Below are positions 1 to 6,919 of a stretch of DNA of 12,955 bases, in pieces (the first letter of the stretch is position 1; every line of letters begins with the position of its first letter). The notes under the pieces were generated by a model that did not search any database, was not told the origin of the DNA, and saw only the letters and a list, made by a program, of their open reading frames with translations. A program made the position numbers and the translations under genes. This DNA is from an uncultured Bacillota bacterium (lineage in GTDB: Bacteria > Bacillota > Limnochordia > Limnochordales > ZCTH02-B6), in the NCBI GenBank assembly GCA_937916565.1, contig CALFSR010000232.1, positions 1 through 12,955 on the forward strand, in the 5' to 3' direction.

Positions 1-24
1 GCCCCGCCCGGCCTCCGGCCTTAT

Positions 25-59
25 CTGCGGCCCGGTTTCCTCGGCACGCCGGGCCGCAG
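25..59 (-). terminator. Hairpin downstream of the first GGT-like gene, probable terminator
   Basis: A perfect 11-bp inverted repeat, CTGCGGCCCGG at 25-35 and CCGGGCCGCAG at 49-59, encloses a 13-nt loop. It starts 7 bases after the minus-strand stop codon at 66-68. No U-tract follows it on the minus strand, so it is either an atypical intrinsic terminator or a 3'-end-protecting structure. A hairpin of the same stem length lies just after the paralogous gene at 4654. Confidence 0.5.
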
Positions 60-65
60 CCAGCG

Positions 66-1778
66 TTACCAGCCTACAACGTAGCCGTCCCGCCGCGGGT
101 CAGCCCCGCCCATCATCGCGCCCGTCTCGGGGTCAACGATAATGGCGTTCATGCCGCCCACGCCCGTCGTCCAGTCCGGATAGAGCTGGATGTTGTGGCC
201 CCGGGCGCGAAGCTCATCCAGGACATCGGCCGGGATGCGCGACTCGGGCCGCACCGTCAGCGTACCGATGCTCCAGCGGAACCGCGGCGACTCGATGGCC
301 GTCTGGACGTCCATCTCAAAGTCGATGAGCTTGGTGATGAGCTGCGGGATCGTCTGCCAGATGCCGTCGCCGCCCGGGGTGCCCAGCACGAGGAACGGCC
401 GGCCGTCCTTGGAGGCGATGGTCGGCGTCATGTTCCAGCGGGTCCGCTTGCCGCCCTCGACGTACGCGGGGCTGTTGGGATCGAGCTCAAACCAGTTGAC
501 GCCGTTGTTGAGCAAAACGCCCGTCTCACCGGCCACCACGCCGCTGCCCCACGTGGAGCCCAGCGTCACCGTCATGGAAACCATGTTGCCGAACTGGTCC
601 ACGACCGACAGGTGGCTCGTGCCCGGCTGCTCCACGCCCGGCGGCACGTTGGCGTTGGCCCGGTTCATGTCGATGAGCGCCCGGCGCTCGGCCGCGTACT
701 CCTTAGACAAAAGCAAGTCGTACGGGATCTCCACGTCCATGAAGTCCGGGTCGCCGCTCCACTCGGCCCGGTCCGCCGCGGCCAGCTTGATGGCTTCCAC
801 CATGACATGGATGTAGTCGGCGCTGTTGACGCCCATGGACTTGAGATCGTACCCCTCAACGATGTTGAGGATCTGCGGCACCGCCAGGCCGCCGCTGGAG
901 TTGGGCCGTGGCGTGTAGATGTCAACGCCGCGGTAGTTGGTGTGCAGCGGCTCCTCCCAGCGCGGCTGGTAGCTCGCCATGTCCTCCAGCGTAAACACGC
1001 CGCCGTGGCGTTGGATAAACCGCACGATTTCCTCGGCCAGCTCGCCCCGGTAAAACGCGTCCGCGCCCTTCTCGGCGATGATCCGGTACGTGCGGGCCAG
1101 CTTGTGGTTGGTGATCATGTCCCCAAGCTTGGGCGGCTCCAACGAACCATTCCACCACGCCTTGGCGCCGGCCTCATCCCAGTCCAGGAAGAGCGCCTGG
1201 GCGCTGCGGTGGTTTTCCGCGCCGAACTCGGTCAGGGGATACCCGTTCTCCGCCAGGTGAATCGCGGGCTGCAGGACCTGGTGCAGGCTCATGCTGCCGA
1301 ACCGCTTGATGGCCGCTTCCCAGCCCGCCACGCCGCCGGGGATGAGCGCGTTCAGCGGCCCGCGGGGCGGAATCCGGTCGCCGAAATGCGCGGCCGTCAG
1401 AGCCCGCGGCGCCCGCCCGGAGAAGTTCAGGAAGTACATTTCATCGGTGGCCGCCCAGTAGATCATCATGAAACCGTCGCCGCCGGCACCCGACAGGTAC
1501 GGCTCCACGACGCCCAAGGCCGCCGCGGTGGCCACGGCCGCGTCCACCGCGTTGCCGCCTTGGAACAAAATGCGCATACCGGCCATCGAAGCCAGCGGGT
1601 GGTTGGACGCCACCATGCCGAACGTGCCGACCACGATGGGCCGGGTCGCCTGGGCCCATGCCGGTGCGACCGCTCCAGCCAGGAGCCCACCCACGAGCAA
1701 GGCGACGACCAAGAACCTCAGTCCCGGGGCCGCAAACCGATCGGCTCCCCTCCGTTCTCCCTGTCCCCTGCGCATCAC
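66..1778 (-). CDS. Secreted gamma-glutamyltransferase-like Ntn hydrolase, paralogue 1 (non-canonical active site)
   Basis: The product belongs to the gamma-glutamyltransferase (GGT) superfamily, whose members are made as precursors that self-cleave before a catalytic threonine. From the GTG at 1776-1778 it has 570 residues, a typical GGT length. AAGGAGG at 1789-1795 lies 10 nt upstream; the adjacent ATG at 1773-1775 is an alternative start. An arginine-rich N-terminus and hydrophobic stretch end at APAWA, so a Sec signal peptide is likely cut near residue 42. The large-subunit motifs GGNAVDAAVA and TPRPNSSGGLAVPQ are present. The processing site is QPG-TSHLSVVD with Thr387 as predicted nucleophile. 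Oxyanion glycines are seen in GTPGGDG (about 469-470). Two hallmarks of true GGTs are absent: the RExAP substrate arginine is replaced by SGRAP (about 120-124), and the SSM serine pair by WNM (448-450). From memory, the SGRAP and GGDG forms recall YwrD/HpxW-type acylases or amidases, so the substrate may not be a gamma-glutamyl compound. A close paralogue lies at 4654-6366. Confidence 0.9.
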   Translation of the reverse strand: MMRRGQGERRGADRFAAPGLRFLVVALLVGGLLAGAVAPAWAQATRPIVVGTFGMVASNHPLASMAGMRILFQGGNAVDAAVATAAALGVVEPYLSGAGGDGFMMIYWAATDEMYFLNFSGRAPRALTAAHFGDRIPPRGPLNALIPGGVAGWEAAIKRFGSMSLHQVLQPAIHLAENGYPLTEFGAENHRSAQALFLDWDEAGAKAWWNGSLEPPKLGDMITNHKLARTYRIIAEKGADAFYRGELAEEIVRFIQRHGGVFTLEDMASYQPRWEEPLHTNYRGVDIYTPRPNSSGGLAVPQILNIVEGYDLKSMGVNSADYIHVMVEAIKLAAADRAEWSGDPDFMDVEIPYDLLLSKEYAAERRALIDMNRANANVPPGVEQPGTSHLSVVDQFGNMVSMTVTLGSTWGSGVVAGETGVLLNNGVNWFELDPNSPAYVEGGKRTRWNMTPTIASKDGRPFLVLGTPGGDGIWQTIPQLITKLIDFEMDVQTAIESPRFRWSIGTLTVRPESRIPADVLDELRARGHNIQLYPDWTTGVGGMNAIIVDPETGAMMGGADPRRDGYVVGW

Positions 1779-2090
1779 GTCACGACTCCCTCCTTGTTGT
1801 GAATTGACGAATGCAGCGCGCCGGTGCACGCTTGTTGCCACGTTTCCGCAACTGCGTGTGCACCGCCTACTTTGGCTCGTTTTGTTCACAGAAAGAGACC
1901 CGGCGAGAAAAAGGACGGAAGACGAAAGGCAAGGACCGAAGGCGAAAGGCAAGAACGGAAGACGAAAGGCGCCCGGGGGCCCAAGACCCCGCAGCATCGG
2001 ATGACAGGCAAGCGAGCGCCAGTCAAGCACCGCCCCGGCAGGAAGAGCGACGACCGCGCGCAGGTACACTAAGTGGCGCCCGCTCTGCCC
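1779..2090. other. Non-coding gap between the regulator gene and the downstream GGT-like gene
   Basis: No convincing gene is present in these 312 bases. The minus-strand frame upstream of the GGT-like start stays open to 2069, but its translation has no signal-peptide or family character and the ribosome binding site sits at 1789-1795. The gap holds three 20-bp tandem repeats (1911-1970) and a somewhat AT-richer stretch near 1871-1895. I could not identify a convincing sigma-70 promoter, and no terminator with a U-tract follows the regulator stop at 2091. Confidence 0.6.
1911..1970. repeat. Three tandem 20-bp repeats
   Basis: Unit 1 (1911-1930) is AAGGACGGAAGACGAAAGGC. Unit 2 (1931-1950) differs at two positions and unit 3 (1951-1970) at one. 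The units abut exactly with no spacers, so this is not CRISPR. The array lies 133-192 nt upstream of the downstream GGT-like start and just after the end of a gene encoding a DNA-binding response regulator. The period is close to two helical turns, which would put each unit on one face of the helix. An operator role is inference; simple replication slippage is the alternative. Confidence 0.85.
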
Positions 2091-4412
2091 TCACCCGCGC
2101 CACGTGTACAGTTTCCGAGGCCGGCCGGTCGCGCCGTACTGCATCGTCGACCGCACAAGCCCGTGCTGCTCAAGGAGAGCCAGGTACCGGTAGGCCGTCG
2201 GCCGGGCGATGTGACACTGCGCGGCCACGTCCTGGGCGTGCAGGGGCCCTTGGGCCCGGCGCAGGCACTCGACGACGGTCTCCAGCGTCTGGGTGACGAC
2301 GCCTTTCTCCTGCAGGAGGCGGCTTAAGTCGGCGGGAGCACTGGGAACCTGACCCTGCCTGCGCAGGTGCACCCGCAGGCGCGCCATCAAGTCCACCGGC
2401 TTGATGGGTTTCAAGACAAAGTCGCTCGCGCCCTGATCCAGGAAACGCTGGGCGAGAGCCGGGCTGTCGTCCACGGTGAGGACGATGATGGGCGTCTCAT
2501 TGTCGTGCCGCCGCAGGTGCCACAAAACCTCCAGGCCGTCCATCTCCGGCATGCGATAATCGAGGATGGCCAGGTCAAACCCGCCCCCACGCCACAGCTC
2601 AACCCCTTGGGCCGGCGACTGGCACGGGATGAGATCCCAGCCGGCTTCCTCCACCAGGGCATGGAGCGCAAAAAGCACCGCCGGATCGTCGTCGATGGCC
2701 AGCACCCTGTAGGGCCGGCTCCGTCTTCGCCCTTCGTCCCGCCCGCCGGGCGCAGTAGTCGCGGGCGCCGTCCCGGGCGCCGGGGTCCCGGGAGCCGGGG
2801 GCGCCGGAGTCCGAAGGGCCGGCATCCCGGGCTCCCTTTGCACCCCGCCCGCGGCGTCGTCTCCGCCCGCCGGCGTCGCATCGTCGCCCGTCGGCGAGTG
2901 AGCTCCGCCCGCCGGCGCCTGAACGCCAATCGCTAGTGCCTTTGCTCCGCCCGCCGGCGCCAGAACGTCTCCCGCTGGCGCCGGGACTCCGCCCGGGATC
3001 GGCTCGTCAACCATCGCCACGGGCAGCTCCACCAAGGCCAGCGTGCCTTTGCCCGGCCGGGTCACAAAGTCGAGCGTCCCGCCGTGGCCACCGGCGATGA
3101 CGCTCATCGCGAAGGGGATGCCGAGGCCCGAGCCGCCTTTGGTGGACCGGCCCGGCTGGACCTGCCGCCGCAGGACCTCGGGATCCATGCCCGCCCCGTA
3201 GTCGCGGACGCGAATGCGCAGCGCGTCTCCGAAGACCCCTGCCCGCACCGTGACCGGCCGCCGCTCCTCGTCCCCTTGCGCCTCCAGCGCGTTTTGGATC
3301 AAGTTGGCCAGCGCCCGGGTCATGCGCATCAAGTTGACCCGGACCGGCGGCAGTCCGGCGGGCACGTCAAACACGATCCGCCCCTCCGCGCCCGGAAACT
3401 GCTGGCGCACGCTCTCGAGGAGCTGACCGCCGGGCACGATGCGGCGGGCGTCCGCATGGAGAATCTCCTGGACCATGCCCTGCATGTTTTCCACCGACTG
3501 CTCCGTCTTGCGCAGCTGGCGCCTGACCTCGGGATCTTTCTCCCGCTGCGCAAGGGTGTTGAGCAACGACTGAACGCCGCTCAAAGGCGCCCGCAGGTCG
3601 TGCACGAGGTTGCGCATCTCCCGCATGTTGCGGGCTTCCATCATCTCCAGGCGCCGCTCGAGCAGCTCCCGTTCCTGTCGCTGCTGCAGGCGGGCAAGGT
3701 GCAAGTGGCGGGCGTTGTCGACCATAAACTTGGCCATGACAAAGGCGAGCCCGATGGTAAAGGCGCTGCTGGCAAAGGCCACCTGGTTGAGGAGCCCATC
3801 GACGCCCATTACTAGCGCCGCCATCTTGATGTCCCGGGAAACCGACCCGGCGCCGAACCCGTACACCGACAAAGCCGGGGCGATGTGCAGCCACTGAAGG
3901 CCAAAGATAAACAAGGCAAAGATGAGCGTTTTGTTGGGCAACCCTTGGGTATTCCAGGCGAGGCGCTGGATGAGGAGCATGCCGACGATGCCGAGCAGCG
4001 CCGGCGTTCCGAAGTGGTAGTCGAGGCGATGCATCTCGTTGATGCCGAGATACGCCAGGGGAATAAGCAGCACGGGCAACCCGTAGGCGAGACGGTACGA
4101 GCGCCCGTGCCGGTACAGCCACCCTGCCGCCCCTTCCGTGGCGAGCAGCGTCCCCACAAAGATGGGCAGCGCCCGCACCGTGTTGACCACGACGAGCCAG
4201 GCCGCGGCAATGAGCACGTGGGCGGTGTCCACGGCCCGAAGCGCCTGCCACAGGTGGGACATGGCCGGCGACGCCTCAATGGGCAGCAGCGCCGGCATCC
4301 AGACTCCCAAAACGATGAGGCCGAGGCCCGCCCAAAAGCGCACGTGCGGCCGCCCGCCTGACGGCGCCGCCGGCCCGCTGGGCGCAGGAGATAGCCACAT
4401 CCTTGTATGCAT
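2091..4412 (-). CDS. Membrane-bound histidine kinase-receiver-winged HTH fusion (one-polypeptide two-component system)
   Basis: This 773-residue protein carries a complete signalling chain. Residues 27-230 hold about six or seven hydrophobic segments forming a membrane sensor with little extracytoplasmic loop sequence. A charged, probably coiled-coil stretch (235-268) leads to the H-box HDLRAPLSG with His271. The ATPase domain has N-box NLIQNALEA (Asn374), G1 box DYGAGMD (404-410) and G2 box GGSGLG (426-431). A low-complexity Pro/Ala/Gly linker (about 470-560) follows, then a receiver with IDDD (573-576), phospho-acceptor Asp618 in LDYRMP, Thr646 and Lys668. The C-terminus (about 695-773) is a helix-turn-helix ending in YGATGRPRKLY, as in CitB/DcuR/MalR-type regulators. 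Normally kinase and CitB-type regulator are separate proteins, and the regulator is soluble. Here the DNA-binding domain would be tethered to the membrane unless proteolysed. The chosen ATG has no Shine-Dalgarno, and an in-frame stop lies four codons upstream. Flanking GGT-like genes are the obvious candidate targets (inference). The signal sensed cannot be told from sequence. Confidence 0.92.
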   Translation of the reverse strand: MHTRMWLSPAPSGPAAPSGGRPHVRFWAGLGLIVLGVWMPALLPIEASPAMSHLWQALRAVDTAHVLIAAAWLVVVNTVRALPIFVGTLLATEGAAGWLYRHGRSYRLAYGLPVLLIPLAYLGINEMHRLDYHFGTPALLGIVGMLLIQRLAWNTQGLPNKTLIFALFIFGLQWLHIAPALSVYGFGAGSVSRDIKMAALVMGVDGLLNQVAFASSAFTIGLAFVMAKFMVDNARHLHLARLQQRQERELLERRLEMMEARNMREMRNLVHDLRAPLSGVQSLLNTLAQREKDPEVRRQLRKTEQSVENMQGMVQEILHADARRIVPGGQLLESVRQQFPGAEGRIVFDVPAGLPPVRVNLMRMTRALANLIQNALEAQGDEERRPVTVRAGVFGDALRIRVRDYGAGMDPEVLRRQVQPGRSTKGGSGLGIPFAMSVIAGGHGGTLDFVTRPGKGTLALVELPVAMVDEPIPGGVPAPAGDVLAPAGGAKALAIGVQAPAGGAHSPTGDDATPAGGDDAAGGVQREPGMPALRTPAPPAPGTPAPGTAPATTAPGGRDEGRRRSRPYRVLAIDDDPAVLFALHALVEEAGWDLIPCQSPAQGVELWRGGGFDLAILDYRMPEMDGLEVLWHLRRHDNETPIIVLTVDDSPALAQRFLDQGASDFVLKPIKPVDLMARLRVHLRRQGQVPSAPADLSRLLQEKGVVTQTLETVVECLRRAQGPLHAQDVAAQCHIARPTAYRYLALLEQHGLVRSTMQYGATGRPRKLYTWRG
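2860..2985. repeat. 21-bp minisatellite encoding heptapeptide repeats in the kinase-receiver linker
   Basis: Six consecutive 21-bp units carry the core CTCCGCCCGCCGGCG, with good copies beginning at 2860, 2902 and 2944 and degenerate ones between. On the minus strand they encode heptads PAGDVLA, PAGGAKA, LAIGVQA, PAGGAHS, PTGDDAT and PAGGDDA. The unit keeps frame, so copy-number change would lengthen or shorten the flexible linker without disrupting the protein. Confidence 0.85.
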
Positions 4413-4420
4413 GCCGTATA

Positions 4421-4429
4421 CTTATAGCA
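4421..4429 (-). promoter_or_regulatory. Extended -10 promoter for a probably leaderless regulator transcript
   Basis: The minus strand reads TGCTATAAG at 4429-4421, an extended -10 element (TGn plus TATAAG, 5 of 6 consensus bases) within an AT-rich patch. Eight bases separate it from the ATG at 4410-4412, so transcription would start at or within a base or two of the start codon. No good -35 is seen at 16-19 bp spacing, as is usual for extended -10 promoters. The absence of a Shine-Dalgarno before that ATG agrees with a leaderless mRNA. The rest of the 4430-4608 gap shows nothing else I can support. Confidence 0.45.
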
Positions 4430-4608
4430 TCTTACAGTTGTTTCCTGCAGAGAAACACAGGGAAGCAGCCGGAAACCCGGCTTCCACCGCTCCTCCGGCT
4501 GCCCCCAACCTCCGCACCGCTTCCCTCCGCTCAAGGCGGGCTAGCCGGCACCGCTATAGAGAACGGCCCTGGCCGCATGGCCTGCACCCCGGGGAATGCC
4601 GTAAGTAG

Positions 4609-4646
4609 AGCGGGGAACGCCGCCTGAAAAGACGCCGTTCCCCGCT
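4609..4646 (-). terminator. Hairpin downstream of the second GGT-like gene, probable terminator
   Basis: An 11-bp perfect stem, AGCGGGGAACG at 4609-4619 and CGTTCCCCGCT at 4636-4646, has a 16-nt loop containing four T residues on the minus strand. It starts 7 nt past the stop codon at 4654-4656. No U-tract follows (CTCTACTTAC), so termination may be partial or the structure may protect the 3' end. Confidence 0.5.
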
Positions 4647-4653
4647 GCACGCC

Positions 4654-6366
4654 TTACCAGCCGATCGCGTAGCCTTCCCGCCGCGGGTCGGCACCGCCGA
4701 ACTTCGCGCCGGTTTCCGGATTGACCACGATGACGTGGACGCTGCCGGCGCTCGTCGCCCAGTCGCCCAGCGGGCTCACCTGGTGCCCGAGAGCGGTGAG
4801 CGCCTCAAACGTATCGGACAAGCGGGTCTCGACGCTGATGCGCACGCCCGAGAGGCTGTAGGTGAACCGCGGCGACTCCACCGCGTCCTGCAGGTTCATC
4901 CCGAAATCGATGATCTTGGTGATGACCTGCGGGATCGTCTGCCAGATCCCGGTGCCGCCCGAAGCGCCGATGGCCATGTAGGGCTGGCCGTCGGGCCGCA
5001 GCAGGATGGCCGGGGCCATATTCCACCGGGTGCGCTTGCCGCCCTCGACCACCGCCGGGCTGGTCGGATCCACCTCAAACCAGTTGACGCCGTTGTTGAG
5101 CATGAGCCCGGTCTCGCCCGCCACCATGCCGCTGCCCCAGCCGGAGCCGAGCGTCATCGTCATGGACGCCAGGTTCCCGTCCTTGTCCACGACGGTGATG
5201 TGGCTCGTGCCGGGCTGCTCGATGCCGGCCTTGACGTCCGCCGCCGCCCGATTGAGGTCGATCTGCGCCCGCCGCTCGGCGGCGTATTCCTTGGAGAGCA
5301 GGATGTCGTAGGGGATCTCGACGTCCATAAAGAGCGGGTCGCCCGCCCACTCGTCCCGGTCGGCCGCGGCCAGCTTGATGGCCTCGATCATGATGTGGAT
5401 GTACTCGGGCGTGTTGACGCCGAGGGATTTGATATCGAAGCCCTCGATGATGTTGAGGATCTGGGGCACCGCGAGACCGCCGCTCGAGTTGGGCCGGGGC
5501 GTGAAGATGTGATAGCCGCGGTAGGTGGACTGCAGCGGCTCTTCCCAGTACACCTCGAGGTTGCGGAAATCGTCCAGCGAGAACACGCCGCCGTGCTTGT
5601 TGTTGAACCGCACGATCTCCTCGGCGATCCAGCCGTCGTAAAACGCCCGGAAGCCTTCCTCGGCCATGGTGCGGTACGTCCGTGCGATCTTGGGGTTGCG
5701 GATGATGTCGCCCACGTTGGGCGGGTTGAGGGCCCCGCCCCACCACGCCTGCGCGCCGGCTTCGTCCCAGTCAAGGAAATAGCCCTGCGCATTGCGGTGC
5801 TCCCGGGCCGCCATCTCCGTCGCCGGGTAGCCTTCCTCCGCCAGGCGAATCGCCGGGGCCAAAATCTCCGCGGGCGAAAGCCGTCCAAACCGCTCCCGGG
5901 CCATGTCCCAGCCGGCCACCGCACCGGGAATCAACGAGGCGAAAGGCCCGCGGGAACGGCTAGCGCCCTGCTCGGTGAAGTGCTCGAGCGTCAGCGCGGC
6001 CGGTGCCCGCCCGGTCATGTTCAAGAAGTAAATCTGGCCGGTGGCCGCCTCGTAAAACATGAGGAAACCTTCGCCGCCCGGACCCGACAAGTACGGCTCG
6101 ACGACGCCGAGGGCCGCTGCGGTCGCGATCGCGGCGTCGACGGCGTTGCCGCCCTTTTGCAGCGTCTCAACGCCTGCAAACGTAGCCAGCGGATGGTTGG
6201 AGATTACGATGCCGTTGGTGCCGATAATGACCGGCCGGTAAGCCGCGAATCCCGTGACAGCAACCGTCATCACCAACAGGACAGCCAGCATTGCCGCCCC
6301 GAGATGGCGGCCCGCGGCGGCTGTACGCGCTTGCCGCACACCGGCGCCTGTCTTACTCATGCCCAT
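4654..6366 (-). CDS. Secreted gamma-glutamyltransferase-like Ntn hydrolase, paralogue 2 (non-canonical active site)
   Basis: This is a second GGT-superfamily autoprocessing hydrolase of 570 residues, collinear with paralogue 1. The ATG at 6364-6366 is chosen because GGAGG lies 7 nt upstream; a second ATG two codons later is less well placed. Residues 1-42 look like a Sec signal peptide, with a hydrophobic core ending at TGFAA, so the enzyme acts outside the cytoplasm. Blocks shared with paralogue 1 include GGNAVDAA, TPRPNSSGGLAVPQILNI, EAIKLAAADR and LSKEYAAERRA. The processing site is QPG-TSHITVVD, placing the predicted nucleophile at Thr387. TGRAP replaces the GGT arginine motif RExAP, and WNM (448-450) replaces the SSM serine pair. 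The oxyanion segment is GASGGTG rather than paralogue 1's GTPGGDG, suggesting the two have diverged in substrate. It lies upstream of the regulator with 241 bases between them, including a hairpin, so separate transcription is likely. Confidence 0.9.
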   Translation of the reverse strand: MGMSKTGAGVRQARTAAAGRHLGAAMLAVLLVMTVAVTGFAAYRPVIIGTNGIVISNHPLATFAGVETLQKGGNAVDAAIATAAALGVVEPYLSGPGGEGFLMFYEAATGQIYFLNMTGRAPAALTLEHFTEQGASRSRGPFASLIPGAVAGWDMARERFGRLSPAEILAPAIRLAEEGYPATEMAAREHRNAQGYFLDWDEAGAQAWWGGALNPPNVGDIIRNPKIARTYRTMAEEGFRAFYDGWIAEEIVRFNNKHGGVFSLDDFRNLEVYWEEPLQSTYRGYHIFTPRPNSSGGLAVPQILNIIEGFDIKSLGVNTPEYIHIMIEAIKLAAADRDEWAGDPLFMDVEIPYDILLSKEYAAERRAQIDLNRAAADVKAGIEQPGTSHITVVDKDGNLASMTMTLGSGWGSGMVAGETGLMLNNGVNWFEVDPTSPAVVEGGKRTRWNMAPAILLRPDGQPYMAIGASGGTGIWQTIPQVITKIIDFGMNLQDAVESPRFTYSLSGVRISVETRLSDTFEALTALGHQVSPLGDWATSAGSVHVIVVNPETGAKFGGADPRREGYAIGW

Positions 6367-6532
6367 ACCCTTTCCTCCCTTTCGCAGACGTGTAATCGCG
6401 TGGGTTCGCCTGCGCCCCCGCCGCACGCCGACCGGCCCCGGGCCACCGACCGCCGCCACCTGGCGACGCAGCCGTCCCGACACGTGGTGCCTTCTTTCTC
6501 GCAAGAGCACGGGCTTCGCCTAGTTTGTATCC

Positions 6533-6560
6533 TTTTTATCCAACTTTGAGATTAAGTCGA
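6533..6560 (-). promoter_or_regulatory. Candidate promoter for the second GGT-like gene
   Basis: In the only strongly AT-rich stretch upstream of the gene, the minus strand has TCGACT (6560-6555; four of six -35 consensus bases), a 16-bp spacer and TAAAAA (6538-6533; four of six -10 bases). Transcription from here would give a leader of about 160 nt before the ATG at 6366. The match is moderate and other -10 placements, such as GATACA a few bases on, are possible. Confidence 0.35.
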
Positions 6561-6792
6561 GAGGAACGCGGAAGGCAGACAACTGTGCCTTGCAGCAGGG
6601 CCATCGCGACCGGGAGTCGCCGGCGAAAGAAGCGGCGGCGGTGCGGCCGGTCCCAGGAACAAGGGTCGTGGGGCGTTGGGGTTTTGGGACCGATCGCTCG
6701 CGCCGCCGCCGGATGCGGGGTCCCCTCCGGGGGCTTACTGCAGGAAGGGACCTCTATGCTCAAAGAATGCCGCATGGACGGATGCACGCCGG

Positions 6793-6814
6793 TTACATGG
6801 CGATTACATGGCGA
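6793..6814. repeat. 11-bp perfect tandem duplication
   Basis: TTACATGGCGA occurs twice without a gap, at 6793-6803 and 6804-6814, in the non-coding region downstream of purU. It is probably a slippage product; no function is apparent. Confidence 0.8.
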
Positions 6815-6863
6815 GGCTGAAAGCCGTTTTTTGCCGTCCCGGCGGCCGTGCTTCCGCCGAGCC

Positions 6864-6919
6864 CATGCGCCCCCTGTTCGCCCGGCAACGTCATGCGCCC
6901 CCTGTTCGCCCGGCAACGT
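6864..6919. repeat. 28-bp perfect tandem duplication reaching the purU stop codon
   Basis: A 28-bp unit beginning CATGCGCCCCCTGTTCG and ending CGGCAACGT is present at 6864-6891 and again at 6892-6919. It is followed by the first six bases of a third copy (6920-6925). The second copy ends on the first base of the purU stop codon complement (6919-6921), so the duplication extends 3' of the gene without changing the protein. No spacers are present, so it is not CRISPR. Confidence 0.88.

Larger units (their letters stand above)
6367..6918. other. 552-bp non-coding region between purU and the second GGT-like gene
   Basis: No convincing gene is present. Short frames exist on both strands, but their translations are rich in Arg, Pro and Ser and show no family character. 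The contents I can support are an AT-rich island near 6523-6555 that probably holds the hydrolase promoter, an 11-bp tandem duplication at 6793-6814, and a 28-bp tandem duplication at 6864-6919. On the plus strand GGCTGAAAGCC followed by GTTTTTT (about 6815-6832) resembles a very short terminator. No plus-strand gene precedes it convincingly. Confidence 0.55.

Noticed and set aside
195..1802. Long plus-strand open frame opposite the first GGT-like gene
   Set aside because: It is antisense to a gene with clear family motifs and a signal peptide. Its translation is rich in Arg, His, Gly and Ala without recognisable domains, as expected from high GC at third codon positions.
1779..2069. N-terminal extension of the first GGT-like gene
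   Set aside because: The extension covers the tandem repeats and lacks protein character. The strong ribosome binding site at 1789-1795 and the signal peptide place the start at 1776-1778 or 1773-1775.
4735..6549. Long plus-strand open frame opposite the second GGT-like gene
   Set aside because: Same reason: a 604-codon antisense frame with no domains, mirroring the one opposite the paralogue. Its presence over both paralogues reflects shared codon composition, not an overlapping gene.
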